Below, piece after piece: positions 7,801-14,304 of a DNA stretch of 41,227 bases. The first letter of the stretch is position 1. Each line of letters starts with the position of its first letter. Source of the DNA: a virus. Both the position numbers and the translations under genes were made by a program. Location of the stretch: positions 1-41,227 of the IMG/VR virus record IMGVR_UViG_3300030107_001140, one strand, 5' to 3'. The notes below the pieces were generated by a model. It worked only from the letters and a program-made list of their open reading frames with translations, was not told the DNA's origin and made no database searches.

Positions 7801-8164
7801 ACCAGTCATCAGGGATAATGCCGCTACTCCATTTGAATCCATTTCTTGTAGCCCACTGACCATAAGTAATAGATCTTTTGGCACGGCTGATTTTATCTTT
7901 GGCGTTTTGAAAGCACAGTCTTATATCCAAGTGTGGATGCTGAGCTTTCACGCATAGCATTTTGCGTCTATCAGTTGGGGAAAAGAATCCCTTAGTCTCT
8001 ACGATTACACCATTAGGAAGAATGAAGTCAGGCTTATACTTGCCCTCCCATGTGTAGTCAAGGACAAGGGATTCATAACTGAATGAGACACTACGCTTGT
8101 CAAGGCTGGCTGCAATACCAGCCTCGAACTTGCTTCTATATTTAGAAGCTGGATGCGTCCTCAT
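7778..8164 (-). CDS. Endonuclease I, Holliday-junction resolvase (T7 gp3 family)
   Basis: 128 residues from ATG 8164; a TTG at 8272 would overlap the SSB gene by 131 bases and add residues not expected in the family. It cleaves branched DNA during recombination and packaging and helps break down host DNA. The catalytic set of T7 (E20, D55, E65, K67) matches E14, D46, E56 and K58 here (KFEAG, then PDFILPNGVIVETKG), with identical 10-residue and 2-residue spacings for the last three. The segment HPHLDIRLCF also matches. Gene order after SSB is as in T7. Confidence 0.93.
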   Translation of the reverse strand: MRTHPASKYRSKFEAGIAASLDKRSVSFSYESLVLDYTWEGKYKPDFILPNGVIVETKGFFSPTDRRKMLCVKAQHPHLDIRLCFQNAKDKISRAKRSITYGQWATRNGFKWSSGIIPDDWYDTNNTQ

Positions 8165-8858
8165 TTGAGGATGAGAAGGGATTGCATGAAGGTGCGTCTT
8201 CCTGCGTGAACGTGCCCTCCTCTTTGGAAAAGGGATTACTTGTTGACCCCCCTTGTTTTTGGTACTCGACAAATGATGTTACTTGTACTGCATTTAGATT
8301 AAGTGCAAGTCCCACGCCTGAACCAGTGTGATTATAAGGTGAAGCATTGAAAGCTATCTTCCCTGTTGAGGTGGGATCTACGTTGGCTAATGGCTTTGAT
8401 TTCTCTGATGAAATCTCTACTCCATTAGCATCAGCTAGCAAGGGAGCATTGCGTTCAAAGGTTGAACCATCTTTCTTGTTTACTCCCTTCTGTTTTCTCT
8501 TGCACTTAACAAAGTAAACCTCCATTGGTTCACCTTGAAAGTCACCAAGCTCATCGTTCTTTAATAACTTAAGAGTCTTAGAGTCACAGTATCTATAGCC
8601 AAAGGGCATGAACTCTTGAAGTTTGAACTTCTTATCTGGGTTGGCTGCCTTTAGTTCCTTCTTGTACTGATCGAAGTATCCTTCAATGCTAGAGATAAAG
8701 GCTTGTCCTTCTTCAGTAGTAGCCTTGCCATCCTTAAGAGGGATAACGCCAGTGATCTCCCATCTTGGATCATTCTCCTCAATGGTTGATAGTTTATGTG
8801 GAGTAATAAAGGCATAACTCAAGTTACATACTGGAGTTATAAAGTCTTTGGGATTCAT
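8142..8858 (-). CDS. Single-stranded DNA-binding protein (T7 gp2.5 family)
   Basis: 238 residues against 232 in T7. It should coat single-stranded DNA and contact the replication proteins. The family features are an N-terminal segment containing the conserved Tyr-Ala-(Phe) region, an OB-fold-sized middle, and the late motif GSGVGLALNLNAVQV. The C-terminal tail is acidic and ends in Phe (NEDASSF), as the T7 protein does; that tail binds DNA polymerase and helicase in T7. Keeping it although no phage polymerase is found suggests it contacts the helicase or a host polymerase. Its start overlaps the RNA polymerase stop as ATGA. Confidence 0.9.
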   Translation of the reverse strand: MNPKDFITPVCNLSYAFITPHKLSTIEENDPRWEITGVIPLKDGKATTEEGQAFISSIEGYFDQYKKELKAANPDKKFKLQEFMPFGYRYCDSKTLKLLKNDELGDFQGEPMEVYFVKCKRKQKGVNKKDGSTFERNAPLLADANGVEISSEKSKPLANVDPTSTGKIAFNASPYNHTGSGVGLALNLNAVQVTSFVEYQKQGGSTSNPFSKEEGTFTQEDAPSCNPFSSSNEDASSF

Positions 8859-11230
8859 GTGATGAAATAGGTTGAGTGTTTAACGGATGATGGATCGAAG
8901 TCACCTGCTACTGGAGTAGGTGGTAACTCTTTCCCTTTAGTTGTGTCGATTTGATTGGTGAGTGTGTTGGTGATGGTGTCAAGCACTGGACGTTTATACA
9001 TCTCAGCAAATGTCCATCGAATTGAGTCTCTTAGTTGACTCATCTCACTTGGTGTACTTACAAAGCAGTCATGGATACCTCCTATGTTTTTGATACCACT
9101 CATGTGTGCATGGATAGCAGCAAAGGCAAGGTGGCTAGAGTCAAGAGAGTGGATGACGTTAGGCGAAAGTGAATTAGCCATACGCTTGGTATCCAAATCT
9201 TCTAGCTCCTCGTTAGCACGTATATCTAAGTGAACATCAGATAGATAGTTCAACTGAATGCGTGTCTTCCTTATGTCCTTATAGTCCTGAATAACAGGTA
9301 ATCCACTTGGACTCCACCATCTAAGTGCTGTGTTTTGTTGGCCAGCTTTACGACCAATGGATTTAAACCATTGCATAGCCTTGACCGCTGGCTGGATCAA
9401 GGCAGTCGCCTCCTCATGGAGGATCTTTGCCATGAAGTGAACCGTTGTCATGGCTCCCTTCTTGGTAGTCCATCCTCCATGTGTATATAATTCTTTCCCT
9501 CTTTTCTGCGCCCAATCATAAGCAAAGTAATAACAGGCAGTGCGTGTTGCTGAGTATGGAGTACACATCACTATGTTCTTAGCCAAGCTGCGATCAGGGC
9601 TTAGTTCCATCCATCGTCTAGCTCTATCATCAGTGTGATCTCTTAGTCTTTTATTAACTCTATCGATTACTTCACCATATATATCTTGAGGTTGCTCGGT
9701 ATTAATTAAGTTGACCATGCTTGCCATCTTCCGATTACCAAGCAAAGAACTGTAGTGCTGTATGCCTGAGCAAGTGGCATCTAAATTCACTGCATGATTA
9801 CAGATATGTCCATATCCCTCCTGCTTAAAGAGATAGTAAGCACGACAAAAGGATAGGAATTGCCACGGCTTATCAGCCCGCATCCAGAACTCAGCGTTAA
9901 GCCAAGGATCATTGCCAGCTCCAGTGATTAGCTGTTCTTTATCTAGTACCCAGTCAATGCGTGTATTAAAGGTGGACTTCAATCCATATAGATTTGCACC
10001 ATGTATGCGTAGCCAATTGAGATCATCCTCATTCTTGATAGGTGTGCCATGAGCAAAGACAAGTAAGCTCCTAGCCAAGTCATTACCTTGAGGATTTAAG
10101 AACGGTGGCCTTGAGTAATAGCGACCACGGAAATCTAATTGTTGCGGGAAATATATTTCATCCTCATCTTTAAACTTATCTGCTATCCATAAGAGTTTTG
10201 TTTGTGCTATCCGTTTGCTTCTAGTCCGTTCATTCTTCTCATGTATGTACCTAGCTTGTAGTCTCCACCTCGTTACATCAGGATGATCTTCCTCTAAATG
10301 TTTTGGATATGGACTAACAGGATATCCATTGATAGGTAACAAGCAGCTTATCTCTAGGTTTTTATCTACTGCATACTGAGCATGACCTAACAACCATCGG
10401 TGAATCATCCATGCTGTATCTTGCAGGATATTGGTTGCTTGAAAGAACGGTTCAGTTCCATTGGTTTGGTTTCCTACTCTTTTGTTGTTACTTTTCAGCA
10501 ACTTAGATTGAACAGCTTCAGTTAAATAACCTCCATTAGTAGGGCTAGTCCAAGGTCTTGGTTTCACATACATAGGCAGGTAGTTAGGTGTCATTAACTC
10601 TTGCTTATTCTTTACGTCATTGATCCAGTCCATACATTCTTTAGTCGCTTTAACTACACGCCTCGGTGGTTTATATGTGTAGTCCACTTCGATTGTTATT
10701 AGTCCAGTCTCTCTAGCTATCAGTTCAACTAGGAATAAACCTGACGCTAGCTTCTCTCTTGCAGTCCAGTTATTCGTATGTTTCATACGTCTAATGACTG
10801 CCATCTTGTGAGCCTTACGACTCCTACCTCTACTGAACTTGAACAGTTCATCTCTAGTAGCACGGTCAAGCATGGTTTCCATCCATACCTTGTCCATAAC
10901 ATCACGACATACAGCATGGAGTGTTGGTGATGCACTCAAGGAATCAAGGATTGTCCTTACTCCTGTTGCTGCTAGTTGTTGAGGTGGTAGTTCAATGAGT
11001 GGAGTAAGCAAGGCAAATGTTTTACCTGCCTTACCTGCTTCAATCTTCTTACGGACTGACCTGATATGTGGGATGAGTGTCGCTGTTCCATGTGCAGTCA
11101 ACACCTCACCATGATTAGACAAGCTTTCCATCTTGCCTTTGCGTTGGATGTTTTCAAAGATGCGACAACGATCTTTGCCTAGTGTTACTTGCCACTTCTC
11201 CAACGCAATCTGTTCTGCGTTAGTCCTCAT
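8855..11230 (-). CDS. Single-subunit DNA-directed RNA polymerase (T7 gp1 family)
   Basis: 791 residues (T7 883). It would transcribe phage middle and late genes from phage-specific promoters. Catalytic residues are all present: D484 in LDATCSGIQH (T7 D537), K551 and Y559 in AKNIVMCTPYS (T7 K631 and Y639, same spacing of 8), and H720-D721 in GGIHDCF (T7 H811-D812). The motif FRGRYYSRPPFLNPQGND is also diagnostic. The shorter length is mostly in the N-terminal domain and between D484 and K551. It is the first large gene of the leftward unit, preceded by a hairpin. Promoter sequences it recognises could not be identified with certainty. Confidence 0.97.
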   Translation of the reverse strand: MRTNAEQIALEKWQVTLGKDRCRIFENIQRKGKMESLSNHGEVLTAHGTATLIPHIRSVRKKIEAGKAGKTFALLTPLIELPPQQLAATGVRTILDSLSASPTLHAVCRDVMDKVWMETMLDRATRDELFKFSRGRSRKAHKMAVIRRMKHTNNWTAREKLASGLFLVELIARETGLITIEVDYTYKPPRRVVKATKECMDWINDVKNKQELMTPNYLPMYVKPRPWTSPTNGGYLTEAVQSKLLKSNNKRVGNQTNGTEPFFQATNILQDTAWMIHRWLLGHAQYAVDKNLEISCLLPINGYPVSPYPKHLEEDHPDVTRWRLQARYIHEKNERTRSKRIAQTKLLWIADKFKDEDEIYFPQQLDFRGRYYSRPPFLNPQGNDLARSLLVFAHGTPIKNEDDLNWLRIHGANLYGLKSTFNTRIDWVLDKEQLITGAGNDPWLNAEFWMRADKPWQFLSFCRAYYLFKQEGYGHICNHAVNLDATCSGIQHYSSLLGNRKMASMVNLINTEQPQDIYGEVIDRVNKRLRDHTDDRARRWMELSPDRSLAKNIVMCTPYSATRTACYYFAYDWAQKRGKELYTHGGWTTKKGAMTTVHFMAKILHEEATALIQPAVKAMQWFKSIGRKAGQQNTALRWWSPSGLPVIQDYKDIRKTRIQLNYLSDVHLDIRANEELEDLDTKRMANSLSPNVIHSLDSSHLAFAAIHAHMSGIKNIGGIHDCFVSTPSEMSQLRDSIRWTFAEMYKRPVLDTITNTLTNQIDTTKGKELPPTPVAGDFDPSSVKHSTYFIT

Positions 11231-11258
11231 AGGGATACCAAAGTAATTCTCTTAACTT

Positions 11259-11278
11259 GACTGACATATACATCAGTC
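11259..11278 (-). promoter_or_regulatory. Hairpin between RHH-like gene and RNA polymerase gene
   Basis: Arms GACTGA and TCAGTC are separated by 8 bases. It covers the stop codon of the upstream gene and lies about 30 bases before the RNA polymerase ATG. There is no T-run after it in the leftward direction, so it is more likely an RNA processing or translation-control element than a terminator. Confidence 0.4.
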
Positions 11279-11488
11279 TGTTAGTCCAGTCTTAAGCTCA
11301 ATGTGTGTAGCTAACGACTCTCTAAACTCATTAGATTCTGTGTATCTTTCGATAACTCCACGTAATAATTCAGAGTCACTAAGTCCCTTAACCTTGGCTA
11401 GTTCTTTGACTAGCTGTGATGTAGGAGGAGCAAGCATGATTGTGTGCTTGATCTTGGCTGGCGTTGGGCTGTTAGTTTCTTCAGTCAT
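11273..11488 (-). CDS. Small putative ribbon-helix-helix DNA-binding protein
   Basis: 71 residues from ATG 11488; a TTG at 11518 is less likely. The region after residue 12 has the shape of an Arc/CopG/MetJ-type domain: a short strand (KHTIMLAP), helix (TSQLVKELAKVKG), turn (LSDSE), helix (LLRGVIERYT). It lies directly before the RNA polymerase gene, a good place for an early regulator. The assignment rests on pattern only. It overlaps the previous gene by 8 bases and ends within a hairpin. Confidence 0.55.
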   Translation of the reverse strand: MTEETNSPTPAKIKHTIMLAPPTSQLVKELAKVKGLSDSELLRGVIERYTESNEFRESLATHIELKTGLTD

Positions 11489-11873
11489 GGAAATAGAATT
11501 TACGTAGGGTTGATTCAACTAAAAGATTGTTAACTGTTGGTTCAGGAAACTCAGCCTTTAACAGTCTTTGAAAGTCTGCTTCTTTTAGTTCTTTAGAAGT
11601 GTCTTTATCTTCCAGTTCATCTTCAGGTGGCTGGTCGTAACACATATGCCAGTGAGTTGCCTTGTCAGGTATGTTGTTCCATTGGTATCCAGACCACATG
11701 CCCTTACCATTGCATACATACTCACTGAGTACAAAGAAAGAAACCTCGCCAACGTTATTAGCGTGTTCTCTTTCTGGTTTTCTATCTTTTAGTTGATAGA
11801 TTGTTCCAAGTTCCATAATCGTGGCGGGATTTGAATTTTTGGTGAAGGCCAGTGAATAGGCCGTGTTGTGCAT
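11481..11873 (-). CDS. Hypothetical early protein (130 aa)
   Basis: 130 residues from ATG 11873, or 111 from ATG 11816. The first 19 residues contain a stretch whose DNA resembles the 3' end of a tRNA gene, so the shorter form may be the real one. The core (VGEVSFFVLSEY, WSGYQWNNIPDKATHWHMCYDQPPEDE) has several Trp and Tyr and an acidic region; it resembles small early phage proteins of unknown role. It follows a 13-bp interrupted hairpin and is the second gene before RNA polymerase. A host-takeover role is possible but not shown. Confidence 0.6.
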   Translation of the reverse strand: MHNTAYSLAFTKNSNPATIMELGTIYQLKDRKPEREHANNVGEVSFFVLSEYVCNGKGMWSGYQWNNIPDKATHWHMCYDQPPEDELEDKDTSKELKEADFQRLLKAEFPEPTVNNLLVESTLRKFYFHD

Positions 11874-11881
11874 GATCAGGC

Positions 11882-11922
11882 AGGTATCTTCTGTCCCATA
11901 AATAAAGGACAGCTTGATACCT
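11882..11922 (-). promoter_or_regulatory. Long interrupted hairpin, candidate RNase III processing site
   Basis: Outer arms AGGTATC (11882-11888) and GATACCT (11916-11922) give 7 pairs, then a small asymmetric bulge, then inner arms CTGTCC (11891-11896) and GGACAG (11907-11912) give 6 pairs around a 10-base loop. It fills the gap between two early genes. T7 early mRNA is cut by host RNase III at similarly built intergenic stems. No T-run follows, so it is a poor intrinsic terminator. Confidence 0.55.
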
Positions 11923-12106
11923 AACCCTCATGTTGTTCTGTTCTACTGTTACTTCTTTCATTTAATGCTATGCCAAAGTCACATAACACAATAGATAAAA
12001 GAGTGCTTGGATCTCTTCCATGAGTTTCGTTGTACCACTTCCTAATAAAGTCATACATCTCACGGTGTTGAACATAACCTGAAGTCATAGTTCTGTGCGT
12101 GTTCAT
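11921..12106 (-). CDS. Hypothetical small early protein (61 aa)
   Basis: 61 residues from ATG 12106; the in-frame TTG at 12118 is rejected. The pattern YDFIRKWYNETHGRDPSTLLSI in the middle looks like a helical small domain. No family is recognised and there is no Shine-Dalgarno sequence. The stop lies at the base of the interrupted hairpin, and two 9-base direct repeats lie just upstream of the start. Confidence 0.5.
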   Translation of the reverse strand: MNTHRTMTSGYVQHREMYDFIRKWYNETHGRDPSTLLSIVLCDFGIALNERSNSRTEQHEG

Positions 12107-12122
12107 TAAAGGTAGCAAAGGT

Positions 12123-12142
12123 ATACCATTGGCATACCATTG
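12123..12142 (-). repeat. Pair of direct repeats ATACCATTG, 11-bp period
   Basis: ATACCATTG occurs at 12123-12131 and 12134-12142, one helical turn apart, just upstream of the small early gene ending at 11921. The shorter core ACCATTG also occurs at 12249-12255 and, inside the leftward promoter, at 13571-13577. Same orientation in all four. This fits a binding site for a regulator, but could be chance in AT-rich DNA. Confidence 0.35.
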
Positions 12143-12161
12143 CTACATGATTAGTAATAAT

Positions 12162-12242
12162 CTACCTGCCATATCCATTCGTAACACGAATAAAAAAATA
12201 CAGCAGTATGATGATGCAGATTAGAACAATGAAGGATTGCAT
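12162..12242 (-). CDS. 26-residue single-span membrane microprotein
   Basis: The ORF reads MQSFIVLICIIILLYFFIR followed by a short polar tail. Seventeen of the first 18 residues are apolar, enough for one transmembrane helix, with Arg at its end giving a clear topology. The ATG is three bases after the stop of the 49-residue ORF upstream, so the two look like a coupled pair. Tiny hydrophobic early proteins can inhibit host functions, depolarise membranes or act as holin-like factors. Nothing here tells which. A 26-codon ORF can arise by chance; the strong hydrophobicity and coupling raise the odds. Confidence 0.45.
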   Translation of the reverse strand: MQSFIVLICIIILLYFFIRVTNGYGR

Positions 12243-12245
12243 GGG

Positions 12246-12395
12246 TTAACCATTGGTAGTGTTCTTCTTATGTGGAGAATCCTTCTCCTCCTTTATTACT
12301 TCCTTCATATTGGAAGCAACGTCTTGAACTGAATTAATATCTTCCAGTTTCACCTCTTTAGAGGTGTCACCGAAACTAAAAACAACTGAAGGCAT
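12246..12395 (-). CDS. Hypothetical small acidic/basic early protein (49 aa)
   Basis: ATG 12395 to TAA 12246. The product starts MPSVVFSFGDTSKEVKL and ends in a charged Lys/Glu tail. The N-terminus looks like a beta strand and the middle (INSVQDVASNMKEVI) like a helix, so a small folded protein is plausible. No Shine-Dalgarno sequence is seen. Two inverted repeats lie inside it (12351-12366, arms CACCTCT/AGAGGTG; 12274-12288, arms GGAGAA/TTCTCC), so a structured RNA is an alternative explanation of this segment. Confidence 0.5.
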   Translation of the reverse strand: MPSVVFSFGDTSKEVKLEDINSVQDVASNMKEVIKEEKDSPHKKNTTNG

Positions 12396-12418
12396 GGTAA
12401 ATAAATGTAGTGGGTTAA

Positions 12419-12429
12419 GCTGGACTTAC
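12419..12429 (-). repeat. Direct repeat copy 1, GTAAGTCCAGC (minus strand)
   Basis: Identical to 12576-12586. On the minus strand both copies are preceded by a partly matching AAC-rich segment, so the similarity extends to about 22 bases with several mismatches. Both lie upstream of leftward genes, so they are candidates for phage RNA polymerase promoters or operators. Confidence 0.4.
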
Positions 12430-12575
12430 TTAGTGTTAGACCCTTACGACTGGTAGTCCTGTCTTTTACTGCGGTACGCAGCGTATAAAGGTTCTCTAAT
12501 GCCAGCAATTAATTTGGAGGGTTGACACGCCTGACTCTTGGTACTCCGCTCTGTTATCCCTCCTTTTATATGGTT

Positions 12576-12586
12576 GCTGGACTTAC
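12576..12586 (-). repeat. Direct repeat copy 2, GTAAGTCCAGC (minus strand)
   Basis: Identical to 12419-12429 and 157 bases from it. It lies about 70 bases downstream of the stop of the gene at 12659-12889 in the direction of leftward transcription. Confidence 0.4.
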
Positions 12587-12658
12587 AAAGAGTTGGTTAA
12601 ACGAGATGCATTTGCAATTGGTTTGGTCAACTTCGAAATGCCAGCAGTCTCAACTGTC

Positions 12659-12889
12659 TCAATCGTGAAAGCCAGTAATAAATTCAGGCAGGTCTGTAAT
12701 GATCCAATGCCCGCACTTATTCCCGTTGCTATCTCTTATCGGTTGCTCACCTTCTCCGCAGTAATCAACCTCTAGCGAGGTGTCATGACTTTTGGATGCC
12801 AGCTTGGTAAGGATGCGGGCTACCTCGTAGCCGGACATACCGCCATCAAAGGCGGCATTGTCCATTTCGATTTCAATAGTTAGTTTCAT
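12659..12889 (-). CDS. Hypothetical small phage protein (76 aa)
   Basis: It begins MKLTIEIEMDNAAFDGG and continues with GYEVARILTKLASK. This start pattern (a strand, an acidic DNAAF turn, then an EVARIL helix) is one I remember from short conserved phage proteins of unknown role. A GAAGGA sequence lies close to the ATG and the start overlaps the preceding stop as ATGA, so translation is well supported. It ends in a hydrophobic and acidic segment without known motif. Confidence 0.7.
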   Translation of the reverse strand: MKLTIEIEMDNAAFDGGMSGYEVARILTKLASKSHDTSLEVDYCGEGEQPIRDSNGNKCGHWIITDLPEFITGFHD

Positions 12890-13320
12890 AGTCCTTCTGT
12901 AAGGTCAGGTGCAAGGATTCCATTTAATCCCCAGTCTTTATATATTTTCCAGTTGTTCTTCTTCACCAGCTCGGAGTCAAGTTTAAGAGCGTAGCCCCTA
13001 GCGTCTCCATTTAGAGTGAGCTTGATTCCGTTGTTCTTAGTGTCTAGGATCTTGCTTGCTTTCTTGAGTATGTCCTCCCCTTGTGTCTCCCAGTCCTCAC
13101 TGGTGCATTCGTGGTATTGCTTGCCATCTTGTGACTGCCAGAAATAGCCATTACACCAAGCCGTTGACAGTATGTGTGCTTTAACTTCTAGTCTCTTGAT
13201 CCTTTTGCAAAGCTTGACCGGATCAGTATCAGAAGGAAGACCAAAGATAGTCTTTAAGTCTTCCCCATGTTGGGCTATGCGTTGATACATAGCCTCTTTG
13301 CGTTCTTGTGCTTTGGTCAT
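12886..13320 (-). CDS. Hypothetical early protein (144 aa)
   Basis: Helical N-terminus (KAQERKEAMYQRIAQHGEDLKTIFG), a basic helix KLCKRIKRLEVKAH, and a C-terminal half with WCNGYF and GDARGYALKLD that looks like an alpha/beta domain. GAGG lies 7 bases before the ATG. Both ends overlap neighbours by 4 bases (ATGA), so it belongs to a tight three-gene block with the genes at 13317 and 12659. No known family is recognised. Confidence 0.7.
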   Translation of the reverse strand: MTKAQERKEAMYQRIAQHGEDLKTIFGLPSDTDPVKLCKRIKRLEVKAHILSTAWCNGYFWQSQDGKQYHECTSEDWETQGEDILKKASKILDTKNNGIKLTLNGDARGYALKLDSELVKKNNWKIYKDWGLNGILAPDLTEGL

Positions 13321-13529
13321 CGGATAGCCTCTGCAATTTTAAATGTGTGGGCATGGTCAGCACCAAAGGTGCAATCAATGCCTAAATCCATTAATGCTTG
13401 GATGTCGTCTTGGTTGACCGTGAGCTTGCCAGTTAGTTGTCTTACTGCCCTTGCTACTTGATCATTCACTATGTAGACATCATCCCGTCCGTAGTTTCTT
13501 TGGACTCTTAGATGTGCAGTTGTTGCCAT
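13317..13529 (-). CDS. First gene of the leftward unit, hypothetical (70 aa)
   Basis: MATTAHLRVQRNYGRDDVYIVND, then a helix (QVARAVRQLTGKLTV) and LGIDCTFG. It is the gene nearest the proposed leftward promoter, about 25 bases downstream of its start, so it should be among the first made. Such genes in T7-like phages often block host defences or host RNA polymerase, which is a guess from position. No Shine-Dalgarno sequence; the start fits the first ATG after the promoter in this frame. Confidence 0.65.
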   Translation of the reverse strand: MATTAHLRVQRNYGRDDVYIVNDQVARAVRQLTGKLTVNQDDIQALMDLGIDCTFGADHAHTFKIAEAIR

Positions 13530-13996
13530 AAATAAGAATGTGGCAGGTGTTCATTAGTTACCATACATCTACCATTGATGTACTGTCAACCCACCAAGTA
13601 ATAATTGAGTACAATCACCTACCTTTGCTTCTGTTGTGCGGCTAATCAGAAGGAGAGACTATCAATTAATCTCCCCCGTCATTCCATTGTGAAATTGTGG
13701 AACAGTCATCGGCAAGGCATGCCACCATTCACACAAAAAAAATCGGGGGTTGATGGGGGGAGGGATCTCGGCCAGTCATAACGTATACCCCCTCAGATTT
13801 TTGTGGTAAAAAAGTGGGTTAAGGATCAGTGGGGAGCCAGTGGTATATATAGGTACTTCTTCATATGTGGAGAAAAGGGAAAGTACGTTAGGTTTTGTGT
13901 GTTAACCGACCAAGATCCCCATTGTTTAGTAGAGTGGTTAACAAGAGGAGGTCTCCTGTGGTGGGTGGGCCTCCTTAATATTGTTATAGTGAAGTT
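13530..13996. other. Divergent control region between the two transcription units
   Basis: 467 bases without a convincing gene. Left part: a leftward sigma70-like promoter with an internal inverted repeat. Middle: A8 followed by a G-rich tract (about 13743-13766). Right part: a TATATATAGG sequence near 13840-13850 that loosely resembles the core of T7 promoters, and, just before the small terminase gene, AGGAGG (13946-13951) which can pair with CCTCCT (13970-13975) or with the nearer CTCCT (13953-13957). This is the best place for the early promoters, an origin, or the physical genome ends, but none is proved. Confidence 0.6.
13560..13589 (-). promoter_or_regulatory. Candidate sigma70 promoter with embedded operator, leftward
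   Basis: On the minus strand a perfect -35 TTGACA (13584-13589) is followed after 18 bases by TATGGT (13560-13565), 4 of 6 to the -10 consensus. An inverted repeat TACATC (13564-13569) / GATGTA (13577-13582) occupies the spacer and touches the -10, as operators do. It would start transcription about 20-25 bases before the first leftward gene. Confidence 0.5.
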
Positions 13997-14233
13997 ATGG
14001 GAAAGAAAAGTACTACAGATGTATTGAGTGAGCTACATGAAGGCTTGGCTCATTTATTTTTAGAGAGGTTAAATGAAGGGAACTTAGGAACAGCGGAGTT
14101 AAATATCTTGAGGCAGTTTCTGAAGGATAATCAAATTAGTTCACAACCAGTAGAGGGTAGTGAATTTGGAGAATTAGCTAAGTCTTTGCCAGATATAGAG
14201 AATGTCATAAACTTAAAGAAGAGAAGAGCTTAA
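13997..14233 (+). CDS. terS: Terminase small subunit (T7 gp18-like)
   Basis: 78 residues (T7 gp18 has 89). It should recognise phage DNA and bring it to the large subunit. The middle segment LGTAELNILRQFLKDNQI is the typical 'AELN...QFLKDN' helix pair of small terminases in podoviruses. A basic C-terminus (NLKKRRA) follows. It is the first gene of the rightward unit and directly precedes a 22-codon ORF and the large subunit. In T7 the two terminase genes are late and at the right end; here they open the unit. Confidence 0.85.
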   Translation: MGKKSTTDVLSELHEGLAHLFLERLNEGNLGTAELNILRQFLKDNQISSQPVEGSEFGELAKSLPDIENVINLKKRRA

Positions 14234-14235
14234 TC

Positions 14236-14304
14236 ATGCCACAAGGGAAAGGGACTTACGGAACAAAGAAAGGAAGACCTCCTAAAAAAGGAACAAAAAA
14301 ATAA
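14236..14304 (+). CDS. 22-residue basic peptide with AT-hook-like core
   Basis: The ORF MPQGKGTYGTKKGRPPKKGT ends KK and fills exactly the gap between the terminase genes: its ATG is two bases after one stop and its TAA directly abuts the next ATG. Ten of 22 residues are Lys, Arg or Pro, and KKGRPPKKG resembles an AT-hook. I remember nearly identical short 'MP.GKGTYG...GRP.KK' ORFs in cyanophage genomes, which supports a real gene. It probably binds nucleic acid, perhaps in packaging. Confidence 0.7.
   Translation: MPQGKGTYGTKKGRPPKKGTKK

Larger units (their letters stand above)
12396..12658. other. Non-coding structured segment in the early leftward unit
   Basis: No convincing ORF on either strand. 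It holds two short perfect hairpins (GACT-GGT-AGTC at 12448-12458; CTGCG-GTA-CGCAG at 12469-12481), a 6-bp pair GGAGGG (12516-12521) with CCCTCC (12558-12563), and an 11-base direct repeat (12419-12429 and 12576-12586). On the minus strand this would be a structured leader before the 49-residue gene. A tRNA does not fit. A promoter region, leader RNA or small RNA is possible. Confidence 0.45.

Noticed and set aside
11823-11838. tRNA 3'-end-like sequence (possible attachment site)
   Set aside because: The T-loop-like bases are not flanked by a pairing stem, no 5' half of a tRNA is found, and no integrase gene exists in the window.
12516-12563. tRNA on the minus strand based on GGAGGG...CCCTCC ends
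   Set aside because: Only 48 bases long, with no anticodon arm or T-loop; treated as a generic pairing.
12593-12775. 60-codon plus-strand ORF
   Set aside because: Antisense to the better-supported gene at 12659-12889, which has a Shine-Dalgarno sequence and ATGA coupling.
13743-13766. G-quadruplex
   Set aside because: Only three separate G runs, so a standard four-run quadruplex is not supported.
13803-14027. 74-codon plus-strand ORF before the small terminase gene
   Set aside because: GTG start, Trp-rich odd composition, overlaps the small terminase start, and lies in the non-coding control region.
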